Positions 1 to 6,316 of a stretch of 16,977 nt of DNA are shown here, piece by piece; position 1 is the first letter of the stretch, and every line of letters starts with the position of its first letter. The position numbers and the translations under genes were made by a program. Origin of the DNA: DRLZ01 sp036478815 (lineage in GTDB: Bacteria > Pseudomonadota > Gammaproteobacteria > Methylococcales > DRLZ01). The stretch is taken from contig JAZGEP010000201.1 in NCBI GenBank assembly GCA_036478815.1, forward strand, positions 1 to 16,977, read 5' to 3'. The notes beneath the pieces are model-generated. The model was not told where the DNA came from, searched no databases, and saw nothing but the letters and a program-made list of their open reading frames with translations.

Positions 1-329
1 AAATATTTACCTTTTGGATACTGTGCTGGAATAGCGATGATGTCATCAACTTCCTCTGAGACCATTGCCGCAAGGTGTCCTGTCCAAATCAGTGATTCAG
101 TAAAGAGTTCATCACAAATCAGATCCAGCTGCTTCTGAACTTCTCCCTGCACATTTTCACTCTTTGCAGAACCAAGGTTTCCAGACAGCGATCCTTGATT
201 GACTGCATAAGATATCGATTTACATGCGCGCGCCACATCATCTAAAAGTAGTGTCAGCTCTCCATGTGTCGCAGCAAATTTGCGCTGTTGGTGAATATTA
301 AACTGAGTAAATGTTGCTGTACCTTTCAT
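1..329 (-). CDS. fbp: Fructose-1,6-bisphosphatase class 1, N-terminal part (runs off left edge)
   Basis: This gene encodes the first 109 residues of a class 1 FBPase, the Mg-dependent cytosolic enzyme that hydrolyses fructose-1,6-bisphosphate to fructose-6-phosphate in gluconeogenesis and pentose-type cycles. I translated it from the minus strand. It reads MKGTATFTQFNIHQQRKF, then THGELTLLLDDVARA (21-35), SENVQGEVQKQLD (57-69) and MVSEEVDD (89-96). These match the N-terminal helix, the ENVQGE/QQKLD segment and the metal-binding SEE segment of the family. The ATG at 327-329 is preceded by AAGGTAG, which overlaps the end of cbpM. The start lies 11 bp after the cbpM stop, so it is the third gene of a minus-strand operon. 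The catalytic C-terminal half is outside the window. Confidence 0.93.
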   Translation of the reverse strand, partial: MKGTATFTQFNIHQQRKFAATHGELTLLLDDVARACKSISYAVNQGSLSGNLGSAKSENVQGEVQKQLDLICDELFTESLIWTGHLAAMVSEEVDDIIAIPAQYPKGKY

Positions 330-340
330 GTTTTTCTACC

Positions 341-658
341 TTAAATTCTTATGCTTAACTGTTGGCGCAGTGCTTTAACCTCGTCCAGTAATTCAAGCGC
401 TAACGCAGCTCCAGCCGTATTGACGCCAAGATCGCGTTTTAATCGGATAGCCGTTTGAATCCGCAACACACTTTCCCCTCTAAACTGCCAGTGAGAGATG
501 GTTATGCGAGACTCAATTGGTTCAACAATGCCATTTTCAATCATGGTAACGACCTGCTCGGCAGGCAGTGAACAACAACGACATAATTCAGCCAGCGATA
601 TCGCTTGATTATCGTCCATGACTATGCCGGACAATACTCTGATCTCTTCATTTTCCAT
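341..658 (-). CDS. cbpM: Chaperone modulator CbpM (MerR-like HTH)
   Basis: This is a small cytosolic protein of about 105 residues. In the known family CbpM binds the J-domain of CbpA and inhibits its co-chaperone and DNA-binding activities. The protein has a MerR-like N-terminal helix-turn-helix (AISLAELCRCCSLPAEQVVTMIENG), a segment RITISHWQFRGESVLRIQTAIRLKRDLGVN, and a C-terminal helix (GAALALELLDEVKALRQQL), all typical of CbpM. Three ATGs lie in tandem at 664, 661 and 658. The GGGAG ribosome-binding site immediately upstream is correctly spaced (7 nt) only for the third, so I place the start at 658. The first ATG (664) would overlap the cbpA stop codon as ATGA. In either case translation is probably coupled to cbpA, and the order cbpA-cbpM is the usual one. 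Confidence 0.9.
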   Translation of the reverse strand: MENEEIRVLSGIVMDDNQAISLAELCRCCSLPAEQVVTMIENGIVEPIESRITISHWQFRGESVLRIQTAIRLKRDLGVNTAGAALALELLDEVKALRQQLSIRI

Positions 659-660
659 CA

Positions 661-1629
661 TCATACTCCCAGTTTTACCCGTGGGTTGAAACTGCTGGTT
701 TCTTGTTGCAAGGTCTTATATAAAGATATCTCTTTGTCACCCAACTTATCCGGTAGCACAATTGCCAGCGTGATATAAAAATCACCCGGGGGTTTTCCTG
801 GAATGCCACGCCCCTTGAGGCGCATACGTTTACCGCTTGATGTGCCTGCTGGAATTTTCAGGTCAACCTTACCGGCTGGGGTTGGTACTTGCACTTTATT
901 ACCCAATGCAGCTTCCCAAGTGGTAATGGGTAATTCCAACGATACATCTTGACCATTGACTTGATAGATGGTGTGAGGATTGAATTCAATCTCCAAATAG
1001 AGATCGCCAGCCTCTCCACCGCCATTTCCTGGACTACCCTGCCCTTTCAGACGAATATTTTGTCCTTGCTTGACGCCTTTGGGGATTTTAACATTCAGAG
1101 TGCGTTCCTTGAGCTGAGGGCGACCATCTTCGCCGACAATTGTTGAGCGCAATGTCAAACTACGTGATGCACCAAGATAGGCGTCTTCAATATCAATGAA
1201 AACCTTTGCGTGACTATTCTCGCCAACTGCACGATAACCTGAGTGTTTGCTTCCAAAGCTAGAACTGTATCCTGCTGCATTGTGTCCAAATAGTTGTTCA
1301 AAAAAATCACTATAATCTGTAGCACCGCTCTGATCATTGGTGTAGCCACCTCCATGAAATTCAAAACCAGCATCCCAGTCTGGTGGAGGCTGAAAGCCTT
1401 CCTGACCGGCTTTCCAGTTGCTTCCCAACTGATCGTAGGCTGCCCGTTTTTCAGGATCTTTCAGAACTTCGTTAGCTTCACCTAATTCTTTGAAACGTTC
1501 TTCAGAATCCTTTTCTTTGCTAACATCAGGATGATACTTACGGGCTAACTTGCGATAAGCACGCTTAATTTCTTCCTGTGGAGCATCTTTGGCAACGCCC
1601 AGTATCTGATAATAGTCTTTGTACTCCAC
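661..1629 (-). CDS. cbpA: Curved DNA-binding protein / DnaJ-class co-chaperone CbpA
   Basis: This is a DnaJ-type co-chaperone of about 322 residues, partner of DnaK and a nucleoid-associated DNA-binding protein in the known family. The N-terminal J-domain begins KDYYQILGVAKDAPQEEIKRAYRKLARKYHPD, with the HPD motif at residues 33-35. A Gly/Phe-rich linker follows (FEFHGGGYTNDQSG), then the two C-terminal substrate-binding beta-domains (KVFIDIEDAYLGA; LNVKIPKGVKQGQNIRLKGQG; VDLKIPAGTSSGKRMRLKGRG). No CxxCxGxG zinc-finger repeats are present, which separates it from DnaJ itself. I choose the GTG at 1627-1629 (reading VEYKDYY) because AGGA lies 8 nt upstream. Starting further upstream would prepend about 24 residues from a leader containing an IS-end remnant. 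It is the first gene of the cbpA-cbpM-fbp operon. Confidence 0.93.
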   Translation of the reverse strand: MEYKDYYQILGVAKDAPQEEIKRAYRKLARKYHPDVSKEKDSEERFKELGEANEVLKDPEKRAAYDQLGSNWKAGQEGFQPPPDWDAGFEFHGGGYTNDQSGATDYSDFFEQLFGHNAAGYSSSFGSKHSGYRAVGENSHAKVFIDIEDAYLGASRSLTLRSTIVGEDGRPQLKERTLNVKIPKGVKQGQNIRLKGQGSPGNGGGEAGDLYLEIEFNPHTIYQVNGQDVSLELPITTWEAALGNKVQVPTPAGKVDLKIPAGTSSGKRMRLKGRGIPGKPPGDFYITLAIVLPDKLGDKEISLYKTLQQETSSFNPRVKLGV

Positions 1630-1654
1630 AGTGATTAGTCCTGTTGTATCTGAA

Positions 1655-1669
1655 TAATTCTCGGACAGC
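1655..1669 (-). repeat. Lone IS1182-type terminal-repeat remnant in the cbpA leader
   Basis: Read on the minus strand this is GCTGTCCGAGAATTA. It matches 13-14 positions of the terminal repeat AGGAGGCTGTCCGAGAATAG seen at the right-edge insertion sequence and in the MITE at 5533. It lies 26-40 bp upstream of the cbpA GTG start. No second end is visible nearby. It could be chance, but lone ends of the same family also occur elsewhere in the window. Confidence 0.4.
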
Positions 1670-1708
1670 TGTCTACAACAATATGATGAGTAGATCAGCA
1701 ACGGCTAC

Positions 1709-1870
1709 GGAGTGAGGATTTAATAATTTCCGGAAGTTTAACGTAGAATTCTGGTTTCACAGGAGTGCTAATAAAATAGGTGCATATTAGGGACTACGTA
1801 TCTATTCTATTGGTGCTTCTCTGGAGCCAAAAGGCAAGTCAAAATCCGGAAGTTATTAAATCCTCGCTCT
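1709..1870. mobile_element. Palindromic MITE-like repeat, family 1, copy 1
   Basis: This is a 162-bp non-coding element with imperfect terminal inverted repeats. The left end is GGAGTGAGGATTTAATAA and the right end is the complement with two changes (CCTCGCTCT). Inner arms pair as TTTCCGGA on the left against TCCGGAAG on the right. The central stem AATAAAATAG (1770-1779) pairs with CTATTCTATT (1802-1811) with one mismatch. The right arm carries the family motif CAAAAGGCAAGTCAAAA. No clear target duplication remains. It lies 80 bp upstream of the cbpA start. Minus-strand open frames here are shadows of the repeat, not genes. Confidence 0.8.
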
Positions 1871-1994
1871 GAAATATGCATATTAGCATTAGTGCTTCAT
1901 CAATGTTGTGTTGACTTAAATGCCAGGTAAAAGTGATAATTACAAACCTTTGCATTTTATAACTACTCAACATTATCTGTAACGGCTCAGATTG

Positions 1995-2084
1995 CCCTCT
2001 CTTTTGTTCAAGAGCAAGGCGAAAGCACCGAGTTTACAGGTGTAAATGAGTACTTTCCAAACAGCGATTGGACAAAATAGAGGG
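1995..2084. repeat. 90-bp palindromic repeat of a separate type
   Basis: The outer arms are CCCTCTCTTTTGTTCAA on the left and, on the opposite strand from the right, CCCTCTATTTTGTCCAA (two mismatches in 17). The inner hairpin is GAAAG...TTTACA-GG-TGTAAA...CTTTC, centred near 2041. It does not share the GG-N11-AATAA ends of family 1, so I keep it apart. It has no coding potential that I can support. Confidence 0.6.
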
Positions 2085-2115
2085 TATGCTGATGTCGTTG
2101 CTGTATTTTTTGATC

Positions 2116-2410
2116 TTTTAAAGTGTGGACTCTTGAGAATAGCTTGTTTAGGAGTGAGGATTTAATCACTTCCCGATTTTGATTTGCCTTTTGATCCCAC
2201 AGAAGCACTCATAAAATAGCTGCGTAGCCTGCTATGCGCCCATTTTATGAGTACTCCTGTGAAATCAAAATGCTGCGCCAAACCTCGGTAACTTATTAAA
2301 TCCTCACTCCTTAAGAAGTTATCTGACAAAAAATCAGTTATGATCATTAATTGTCTTTTTCATAATGTGGCACAATGTTGGTGGATTTATTTCGTCAAGC
2401 CACTTTAAAA
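2116..2410. mobile_element. Probable older repeat split by a later insertion
   Basis: The ten-base sequence TTTTAAAGTG at 2116-2125 is repeated in perfect inverted orientation at 2401-2410. The right end reads TTATTTCGTCAAGCCACTT, close to the right end of the family 1 copy at 13908 (TTATTTCGTCAAACCACCT). The intact copy 2 (2151-2310, with its TTA duplication) lies between. Removing it leaves an element of about 130 bp, near the family size. The left end beyond the first ten bases is only loosely similar, so the nesting is an inference. Confidence 0.45.
2151..2310. mobile_element. Palindromic MITE-like repeat, family 1, copy 2 (inverted orientation)
   Basis: This 160-bp element has the left end GGAGTGAGGATTTAAT and the right end ATTAAATCCTCACTCC, perfectly inverted. 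It is flanked by TTA on both sides (2148-2150 and 2311-2313), consistent with a 3-bp target duplication. The central stem is perfect over 11 bp: ACTCATAAAAT (2207-2217) with ATTTTATGAGT (2242-2252). The asymmetric family motif (GATTTGCCTTTTG) is on the left arm, so this copy is reversed relative to copies 1 and 3. It contains no gene. Confidence 0.85.
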
Positions 2411-2431
2411 TTCAATAACATTTTTAATTTA

Positions 2432-2590
2432 GGAACGAAGATTTAATAATATACGAAAGTTTGACGCAGGATTTTTGTTCGTCTTCAAGGCGTAGAAATA
2501 GGCGCATAGCAAGCTACGCAACTGTTTCTACAACGCAGAAGACGGACAAAAAGACAAGTCAAAATTCGTATATTATTAAATCCTCGTTCC
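2432..2590. mobile_element. Palindromic MITE-like repeat, family 1, copy 3, upstream of the first GH57 gene
   Basis: This 159-bp element has ends GGAACGAAGATTTAATAATATACGAA and its inverse, with only one mismatch in the outer 26 bases. It has TTA on both flanks (2429-2431 and 2591-2593). The inner stem is GTAGAAA (2492-2498) with TTTCTAC (2525-2531), around the core GGCGCATAG-CAAG-CTACGCAACTG. The right arm has CAAAAAGACAAGTCAAAA (from 2547). Its right end is 44 bp from the start codon of the GH57 gene at 2635, so it occupies the expected promoter region of that gene. Confidence 0.87.
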
Positions 2591-2634
2591 TTAATAGAAG
2601 ATAAAGGATGCTATTTTAAGTTGACTCAAAATCC

Positions 2635-3810
2635 ATGAACAAGACATATCACGCGCTGGTGTTAAATTTGCACCAACCCGCCGGAAATCTGCAAGAATTA
2701 CTAGAGTATCAACCCTGGGATACCGAACAGATTTTATTCGCGATGGATCGAATGCCGCGTACCCTGCTGCCCTATGAGGATATTGCTCGTGTACATTTGT
2801 CCATGTCCGGCACCTTGTTAGAAAGTTTGGCTGATCCCGAATTCCAACAACGTGTCTATGGCACGGTCGATTGCGGCTCTCTTTTATGGCAGCTACAAAA
2901 TAAACGTATCTTCAATATTCTCGGTACGGGTTATTATCATCCGGTATTGCCACTGATCCCGGAAGCCGACTGTAAGGAACATTTGTTGCGCTGGCGTGGT
3001 ATCGCAGAGCACCAGTTTTGGCGTACCGACTTCGAAGGTTTCTGGCCGCCGGAGATGAGTTTCAGCATGGAGTTAATTCCTTTAATTAAGCAAATGGGTT
3101 ATCAATATGTGCTGGTTGATAGCGCTAATATTCAAGCAATTACCCCCATGTCCTGGACAGAATTACGTTATCGCCCACACATTGCAAAATATGGTGATGA
3201 CGAAATTATAGTAGTAGTACGCGATCGGGAATTGTCTGATGCCCAGGAATCTGGAATGGACTATGGCTGGTTTACCAACGAAGTCTATCAGCGCACAAAA
3301 GATTGTGATTTTCCACCGTTGGTGGTTACCTGTACTGATGGCGATAACGGTGGCTGGTTTCGTAACGCCACTGAAGGCAGTAATTTCTGGACTGGATTTT
3401 ATACCGACTTGCTGAATGCAGCCCAAGTCAGTCAAGACGCGGTGCAACCGATCTTTATTCATGACTATCTCAAGAAACACGGTGTGCATGGTGAAGTCAG
3501 TGTTGAAACCGCCGCCTGGAATACTGGCTGGCACGATGGCAAAGAATTTGTTCAATGGACAGGCTCTCAAGCTCAAAAGGACGCACTGGCTCGAGTCAGG
3601 CAAACCAGCCAGGCTATCCACGATGCCCACCAAAAAGCGGGGTTACAACCAGCAAACAAAGAACGCGATCATACAATTGAGCAAGCGATGTGGCATCTTT
3701 TACGTGCTGAAACCAGTTGTAACTTTTATTGGGGAGAAGCCTGGGTGCAACGCTGTCATAATGACCTTGATATTGCTTGGGAAGCCCTGCATCAAAGTCA
3801 GGCATGCTAA
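2635..3810 (+). CDS. Glycoside hydrolase family 57 protein (first of a pair)
   Basis: This is a 391-residue protein with a GH57-type catalytic (beta/alpha)7 barrel. The family acts on alpha-glucans (amylases, 4-alpha-glucanotransferases, branching enzymes), probably in the cytosol here because there is no signal peptide. Visible GH57 landmarks are LNLHQP (residues 10-15), GTGYYHP (97-103), GFWPPE (135-140, with Glu140 in the position of the nucleophile) and CTDGDNGG (233-240, with Asp235 in the position of the acid/base). The C-terminal segment AMWHLLRAETSCNFYWGEAW resembles that of the next gene. The start at 2635 has no strong ribosome-binding site (AAAGGA about 25 nt upstream is too far). 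Substrate specificity cannot be read from the motifs. It is followed 91 bp later by a second GH57 gene on the same strand. Confidence 0.88.
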   Translation: MNKTYHALVLNLHQPAGNLQELLEYQPWDTEQILFAMDRMPRTLLPYEDIARVHLSMSGTLLESLADPEFQQRVYGTVDCGSLLWQLQNKRIFNILGTGYYHPVLPLIPEADCKEHLLRWRGIAEHQFWRTDFEGFWPPEMSFSMELIPLIKQMGYQYVLVDSANIQAITPMSWTELRYRPHIAKYGDDEIIVVVRDRELSDAQESGMDYGWFTNEVYQRTKDCDFPPLVVTCTDGDNGGWFRNATEGSNFWTGFYTDLLNAAQVSQDAVQPIFIHDYLKKHGVHGEVSVETAAWNTGWHDGKEFVQWTGSQAQKDALARVRQTSQAIHDAHQKAGLQPANKERDHTIEQAMWHLLRAETSCNFYWGEAWVQRCHNDLDIAWEALHQSQAC

Positions 3811-3823
3811 TACAGTGGGCGTT

Positions 3824-3845
3824 TTCTATTCTCGAACAGCCCCCT
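3824..3845 (-). repeat. Lone terminal repeat of the IS1182-type/MITE family between the GH57 genes
   Basis: On the minus strand it reads AGGGGGCTGTTCGAGAATAG, matching 18 of 20 bases of the end at 16518 (AGGAGGCTGTCCGAGAATAG). It starts 14 bp after the stop of the first GH57 gene. CTAG immediately follows its outer end, as at 16516-16519. No partner end is seen in the short intergenic space, so it is probably a relic left by deletion. Confidence 0.6.
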
Positions 3846-3901
3846 AGCCGCTCATCCACTATGATTTTCAACTTTAACAAACTAACGAGGAAACCAACTG
3901 A

Positions 3902-5362
3902 ATGAAACAGTTAGAACTCTATATCAATGACATTCCCAATATCTGCGGTTCTGAGGCAGTCATCGAAGACGCCATTAAAAATAGACCAGACAACGTCTAT
4001 TTATCCAACAGCGACATTGATTTCAATACCATCCACAGTGCTTGTGCAATTGCCCTGCATATGCACCAGCCATTAATCCCTGCTGGTGGTGGCGACCTGC
4101 AAACTGCAGCGTTAATCGGCAATTTACAAGACATGATGGAGCACCCGGATATTGGTGATAATCACAATGCATCAGTATTTCTATGGTGTTATCGACGCAT
4201 GGGTGAATTGGTTCCGCAACTGGTCAGAGAAGGCAAAAGTCCACGCGTGATGTTGGAATACTCCGGCACCTTATTGCACGGACTCTGGCAAATGGGCCAT
4301 CAAGATGTCATCGAAGACTTGAAAAAAATCACGTGTGATCCAGCTTATTATCCTAAAGTTGAGTGGCTGGGTGCACCTTGGGGCCACGCGGTAGCCCCTT
4401 CCACTCCAGTTCAGGATTTTCGATTGCATGTGAAAGCCTGGCAACATCATTTTGCTGCCCTGTTTGGCCTGGAAGCGTTACAGCGGGTTAAAGGGTTTTC
4501 GCCATCAGAAATGGCGCTACCCAATCACCCTGATGTCGCTTATGAATACGTTAAAACTCTGAAAGATTGCGGTTATCAATGGTTGCTGGTGCAAGAACAT
4601 ACCGTTGAACACCCTGAAAATGGTCATTCACCAGAGCAACCACATATTCCGCATCGTCTGGTTTGCACCAATTCAAAAGGCGACAGCGTTAGCATTATCG
4701 CCATCGTCAAAACCCAGGGCAGTGACACCAAATTAGTTGCCCAAATGCAACCTTATTACGAGGCGCAAGGACTACAACGTCAACAACTAGCTGGCCACTC
4801 GATTCCACCAATTGTCACCCAGATCGCCGACGGTGAAAACGGTGGTGTCATGATGAATGAATTCCCGCCCAAATTTCAAGAAGCAGTCAATAGTGCCAGT
4901 GGTAGCAACACTCCATTAGTGAATGCATCTGAATATCTCGAATACTTATTCTCTATCGGCATTACTGAAAATGACTTACCAGTCATACAACCAATCAAGC
5001 AAAAACAGATCTGGGATAATTATAAAGCCGGCGATGGCGCTAAAAAACTCGAACAGGTTATCGAAAAGCTGAAACAGGAAGATCACCAATTTCACATGGA
5101 CGGCGGAAGCTGGACTAATGATTTGTCTTGGGTTAAAGGTTACGATGATGTTCTCAGTGAAATGGAGAAAACCAGTAGTGTATTTAACGAAGTCGCAATA
5201 AAACCTGGCGTTGAGACCAATAGTCCTGTTTATCGCAACGCATTATACAATCTGCTCAGTTCACAAACCAGTTGTTATCGTTATTGGGGACAAGGATTGT
5301 GGACTGACTATGGCCGAGAAATCTGTCGACGCACCCGGGAAATTTTGAAAAACGATTTCTGA
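3902..5362 (+). CDS. Glycoside hydrolase family 57 protein (second of a pair)
   Basis: This is a 486-residue GH57-type protein. After an N-terminal extension of about 47 residues come ALHMHQP (51-57, motif I), VKGFSPSEMALP (196-207, with Glu203 aligned to the nucleophile) and QIADGENGGV (307-316, with Asp310 aligned to the acid/base). The C-terminal NALYNLLSSQTSCYRYWGQGLW parallels the end of the upstream gene, so the pair are distant paralogues. Motif III has Ser-Pro-Ser-Glu rather than the aromatic-x-Pro-Glu of the first enzyme. The start ATG has a good ribosome-binding site, GAGGAA at 3887-3892. There is no signal peptide. The two enzymes probably act together on storage or intermediate alpha-glucans; the exact reaction is unknown. 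Confidence 0.88.
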   Translation: MKQLELYINDIPNICGSEAVIEDAIKNRPDNVYLSNSDIDFNTIHSACAIALHMHQPLIPAGGGDLQTAALIGNLQDMMEHPDIGDNHNASVFLWCYRRMGELVPQLVREGKSPRVMLEYSGTLLHGLWQMGHQDVIEDLKKITCDPAYYPKVEWLGAPWGHAVAPSTPVQDFRLHVKAWQHHFAALFGLEALQRVKGFSPSEMALPNHPDVAYEYVKTLKDCGYQWLLVQEHTVEHPENGHSPEQPHIPHRLVCTNSKGDSVSIIAIVKTQGSDTKLVAQMQPYYEAQGLQRQQLAGHSIPPIVTQIADGENGGVMMNEFPPKFQEAVNSASGSNTPLVNASEYLEYLFSIGITENDLPVIQPIKQKQIWDNYKAGDGAKKLEQVIEKLKQEDHQFHMDGGSWTNDLSWVKGYDDVLSEMEKTSSVFNEVAIKPGVETNSPVYRNALYNLLSSQTSCYRYWGQGLWTDYGREICRRTREILKNDF

Positions 5363-5368
5363 ACGCTT

Positions 5369-5389
5369 GGTTTTTTTGTTAAAAAAACC
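5369..5389 (+). terminator. Possible hairpin after the second GH57 gene
   Basis: A perfect 9-bp stem, GGTTTTTTT-GTT-AAAAAAACC, begins 7 bp after the stop codon. It is AT-rich with only two G-C pairs and lacks a downstream T-tract on the plus strand, so it is a weak terminator candidate. Confidence 0.3.
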
Positions 5390-5532
5390 GCCAGAAAATA
5401 ATGTGGCGAGCATATATTGTCGAGAGTAAGGCACATAAGCGCCGACATAGTAATTCTACTCAAGCTTGTTAAACGCAGCTATCGGAAATATAGACCGCCG
5501 CATTATTAGTTGAATTTGCGAATTGCTGTACC

Positions 5533-5695
5533 AGGAGGCTGTCCGAGAATAGAGAGCCTACTACGGAAAAGCGGATTTTGGCCCATTTTTCCGATTAAAT
5601 TCGTTCAATACAACAAGTATTCGCCTCATGTAATCGAAACAATGGACTCAAAACCGCTTTCCCTCGCTACGGCTTCTATTCTCAGACAACCTCCT
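5533..5695. mobile_element. MITE related to the IS1182-type element, copy A
   Basis: This 163-bp non-autonomous element has the left end AGGAGGCTGTCCGAGAATAG and the right end CTATTCTCAGACAACCTCCT, which is its inverse with two changes. The interior is shared with copy B at 16132: CCGATTAAATTCGTT, CAAGTATTCGCCTCAT, ATGGACTCAAAACCGC and TTCCCTCGCT occur in the same order. Its outer 20 bases match the end of the IS1182-type element at 16518, so that transposase is the likely mobiliser. The 96-residue plus-strand open frame across this region is repeat sequence, not a gene. Confidence 0.85.
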
Positions 5696-5769
5696 AGTAA
5701 GGTTGTTCTCCAGAAATTAAAGCGCAAATACGCATCTTCTATAATCACGTATCGGAAGTATACTTCGCG

Positions 5770-5986
5770 CAATCACGGTGGTGGAAATTATAGCGAGTGA
5801 TTTTTGTCTAGAGCAGGCGCTAAAAAAGGTGCATCTGGCTATGCAACTGCTTAGTAACGCAGACATAACAAAAATGCCGTTAGATATACGCAACTGTAAC
5901 CGCACGAAGTAATCGATGTACAAAAGAAATGGAACGTTAGCTATACCATATTGTCAACGTCCAGGTTATTTCGTGCACATTTCTAA
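5770..5986. repeat. Degenerate family 1 repeat and a lone family 1 end
   Basis: Positions from about 5797 to 5875 resemble the interior of copy 3 in order: GATTTTTGTCT, AGGCGCTAAAAAAGGTGCAT, GGCTATGCAACTG, AACGCAGACA, CAAAAATG. No clean ends can be assigned to this part. Separately, 5961-5986 reads CCAGGTTATTTCGTGCACAT plus TTCTAA. In reverse it is close to the ends at 6945, 10482 and 14582 (GGAACGTGCAYGAAATAAC). The stretch 5363-5999 otherwise holds the MITE at 5533 and nothing coding that I can support. Confidence 0.4.
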
Positions 5987-5999
5987 GTAGCCCCAATAT

Positions 6000-6212
6000 T
6001 TAACTCGCAACATAGCGAGCGACAAATATAATCAACAATACAAAAACAACAGTTACACCAATGCCAATGGCGATCAACGCCCAAGCGCTATCAGAACCAA
6101 AATCCCGGTGGTAATTTTTCATGCTTTGCACCCCACCAAAGGCTGCCAGTACGCTACCAAGCAACTGCAAAAATGTTGGTTTTTTACCAGAATCGTTATT
6201 ACTCTCTTTCAT
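6000..6212 (-). CDS. Small DUF2970 membrane protein
   Basis: This is a protein of about 70 residues. The N-terminus is polar (MKESNNDSGKKPT). It is followed by FLQLLGSVLAAFGGVQSMKNYHRDFGSDSAWALIAIGIGVTVVFVLLIIFVARYVAS, with the GVQSxKNxxRDF signature and single C-terminal membrane helix of DUF2970, a family of unknown function common in proteobacteria. I take the ATG at 6210-6212; a GTG 12 nt further upstream is possible, and neither has a clear ribosome-binding site. It lies downstream of the metallo-hydrolase gene on the same strand, separated by a 76-bp mini-repeat. Confidence 0.85.
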   Translation of the reverse strand: MKESNNDSGKKPTFLQLLGSVLAAFGGVQSMKNYHRDFGSDSAWALIAIGIGVTVVFVLLIIFVARYVAS

Positions 6213-6240
6213 AATATTTTTCACAACTAAGTTGTTGTTA

Positions 6241-6316
6241 GGAGCCAGGATTTAAAAACTTCTCGATTGTGACTTGCCTTTTGATCCCGCAGAAGCACTT
6301 ATTAAATCCTCACTCC
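6241..6316. mobile_element. Internally deleted family 1 repeat (76 bp)
   Basis: The left end is GGAGCCAGGATTTAAAAACT and the right end is ATTAAATCCTCACTCC. It is flanked by TTA at 6238-6240 and 6317-6319. The left 60 bases follow copy 2 closely (GACTTGCCTTTTGATCCC, then CAGAAGCACT), after which the sequence jumps to the terminal ATTAAATCC. The centre and one arm are therefore missing. The right TTA is also the stop codon (TAA) of the adjacent minus-strand hydrolase gene. Confidence 0.8.

Noticed and set aside
1709..2590. Repeated elements considered as a CRISPR array
   Set aside because: Units are about 160 bp, palindromic over their full length, in both orientations, with irregular spacing and no cas genes.
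3163..3880. Open frames overlapping the first GH57 gene on both strands
   Set aside because: The 391-codon GH57 frame carries all family motifs; the others are out-of-frame shadows.
5510..5800. Plus-strand open frame of 96 codons
   Set aside because: It starts just outside the MITE at 5533 and reads straight through its terminal repeats, with no ribosome-binding site and no recognisable protein.
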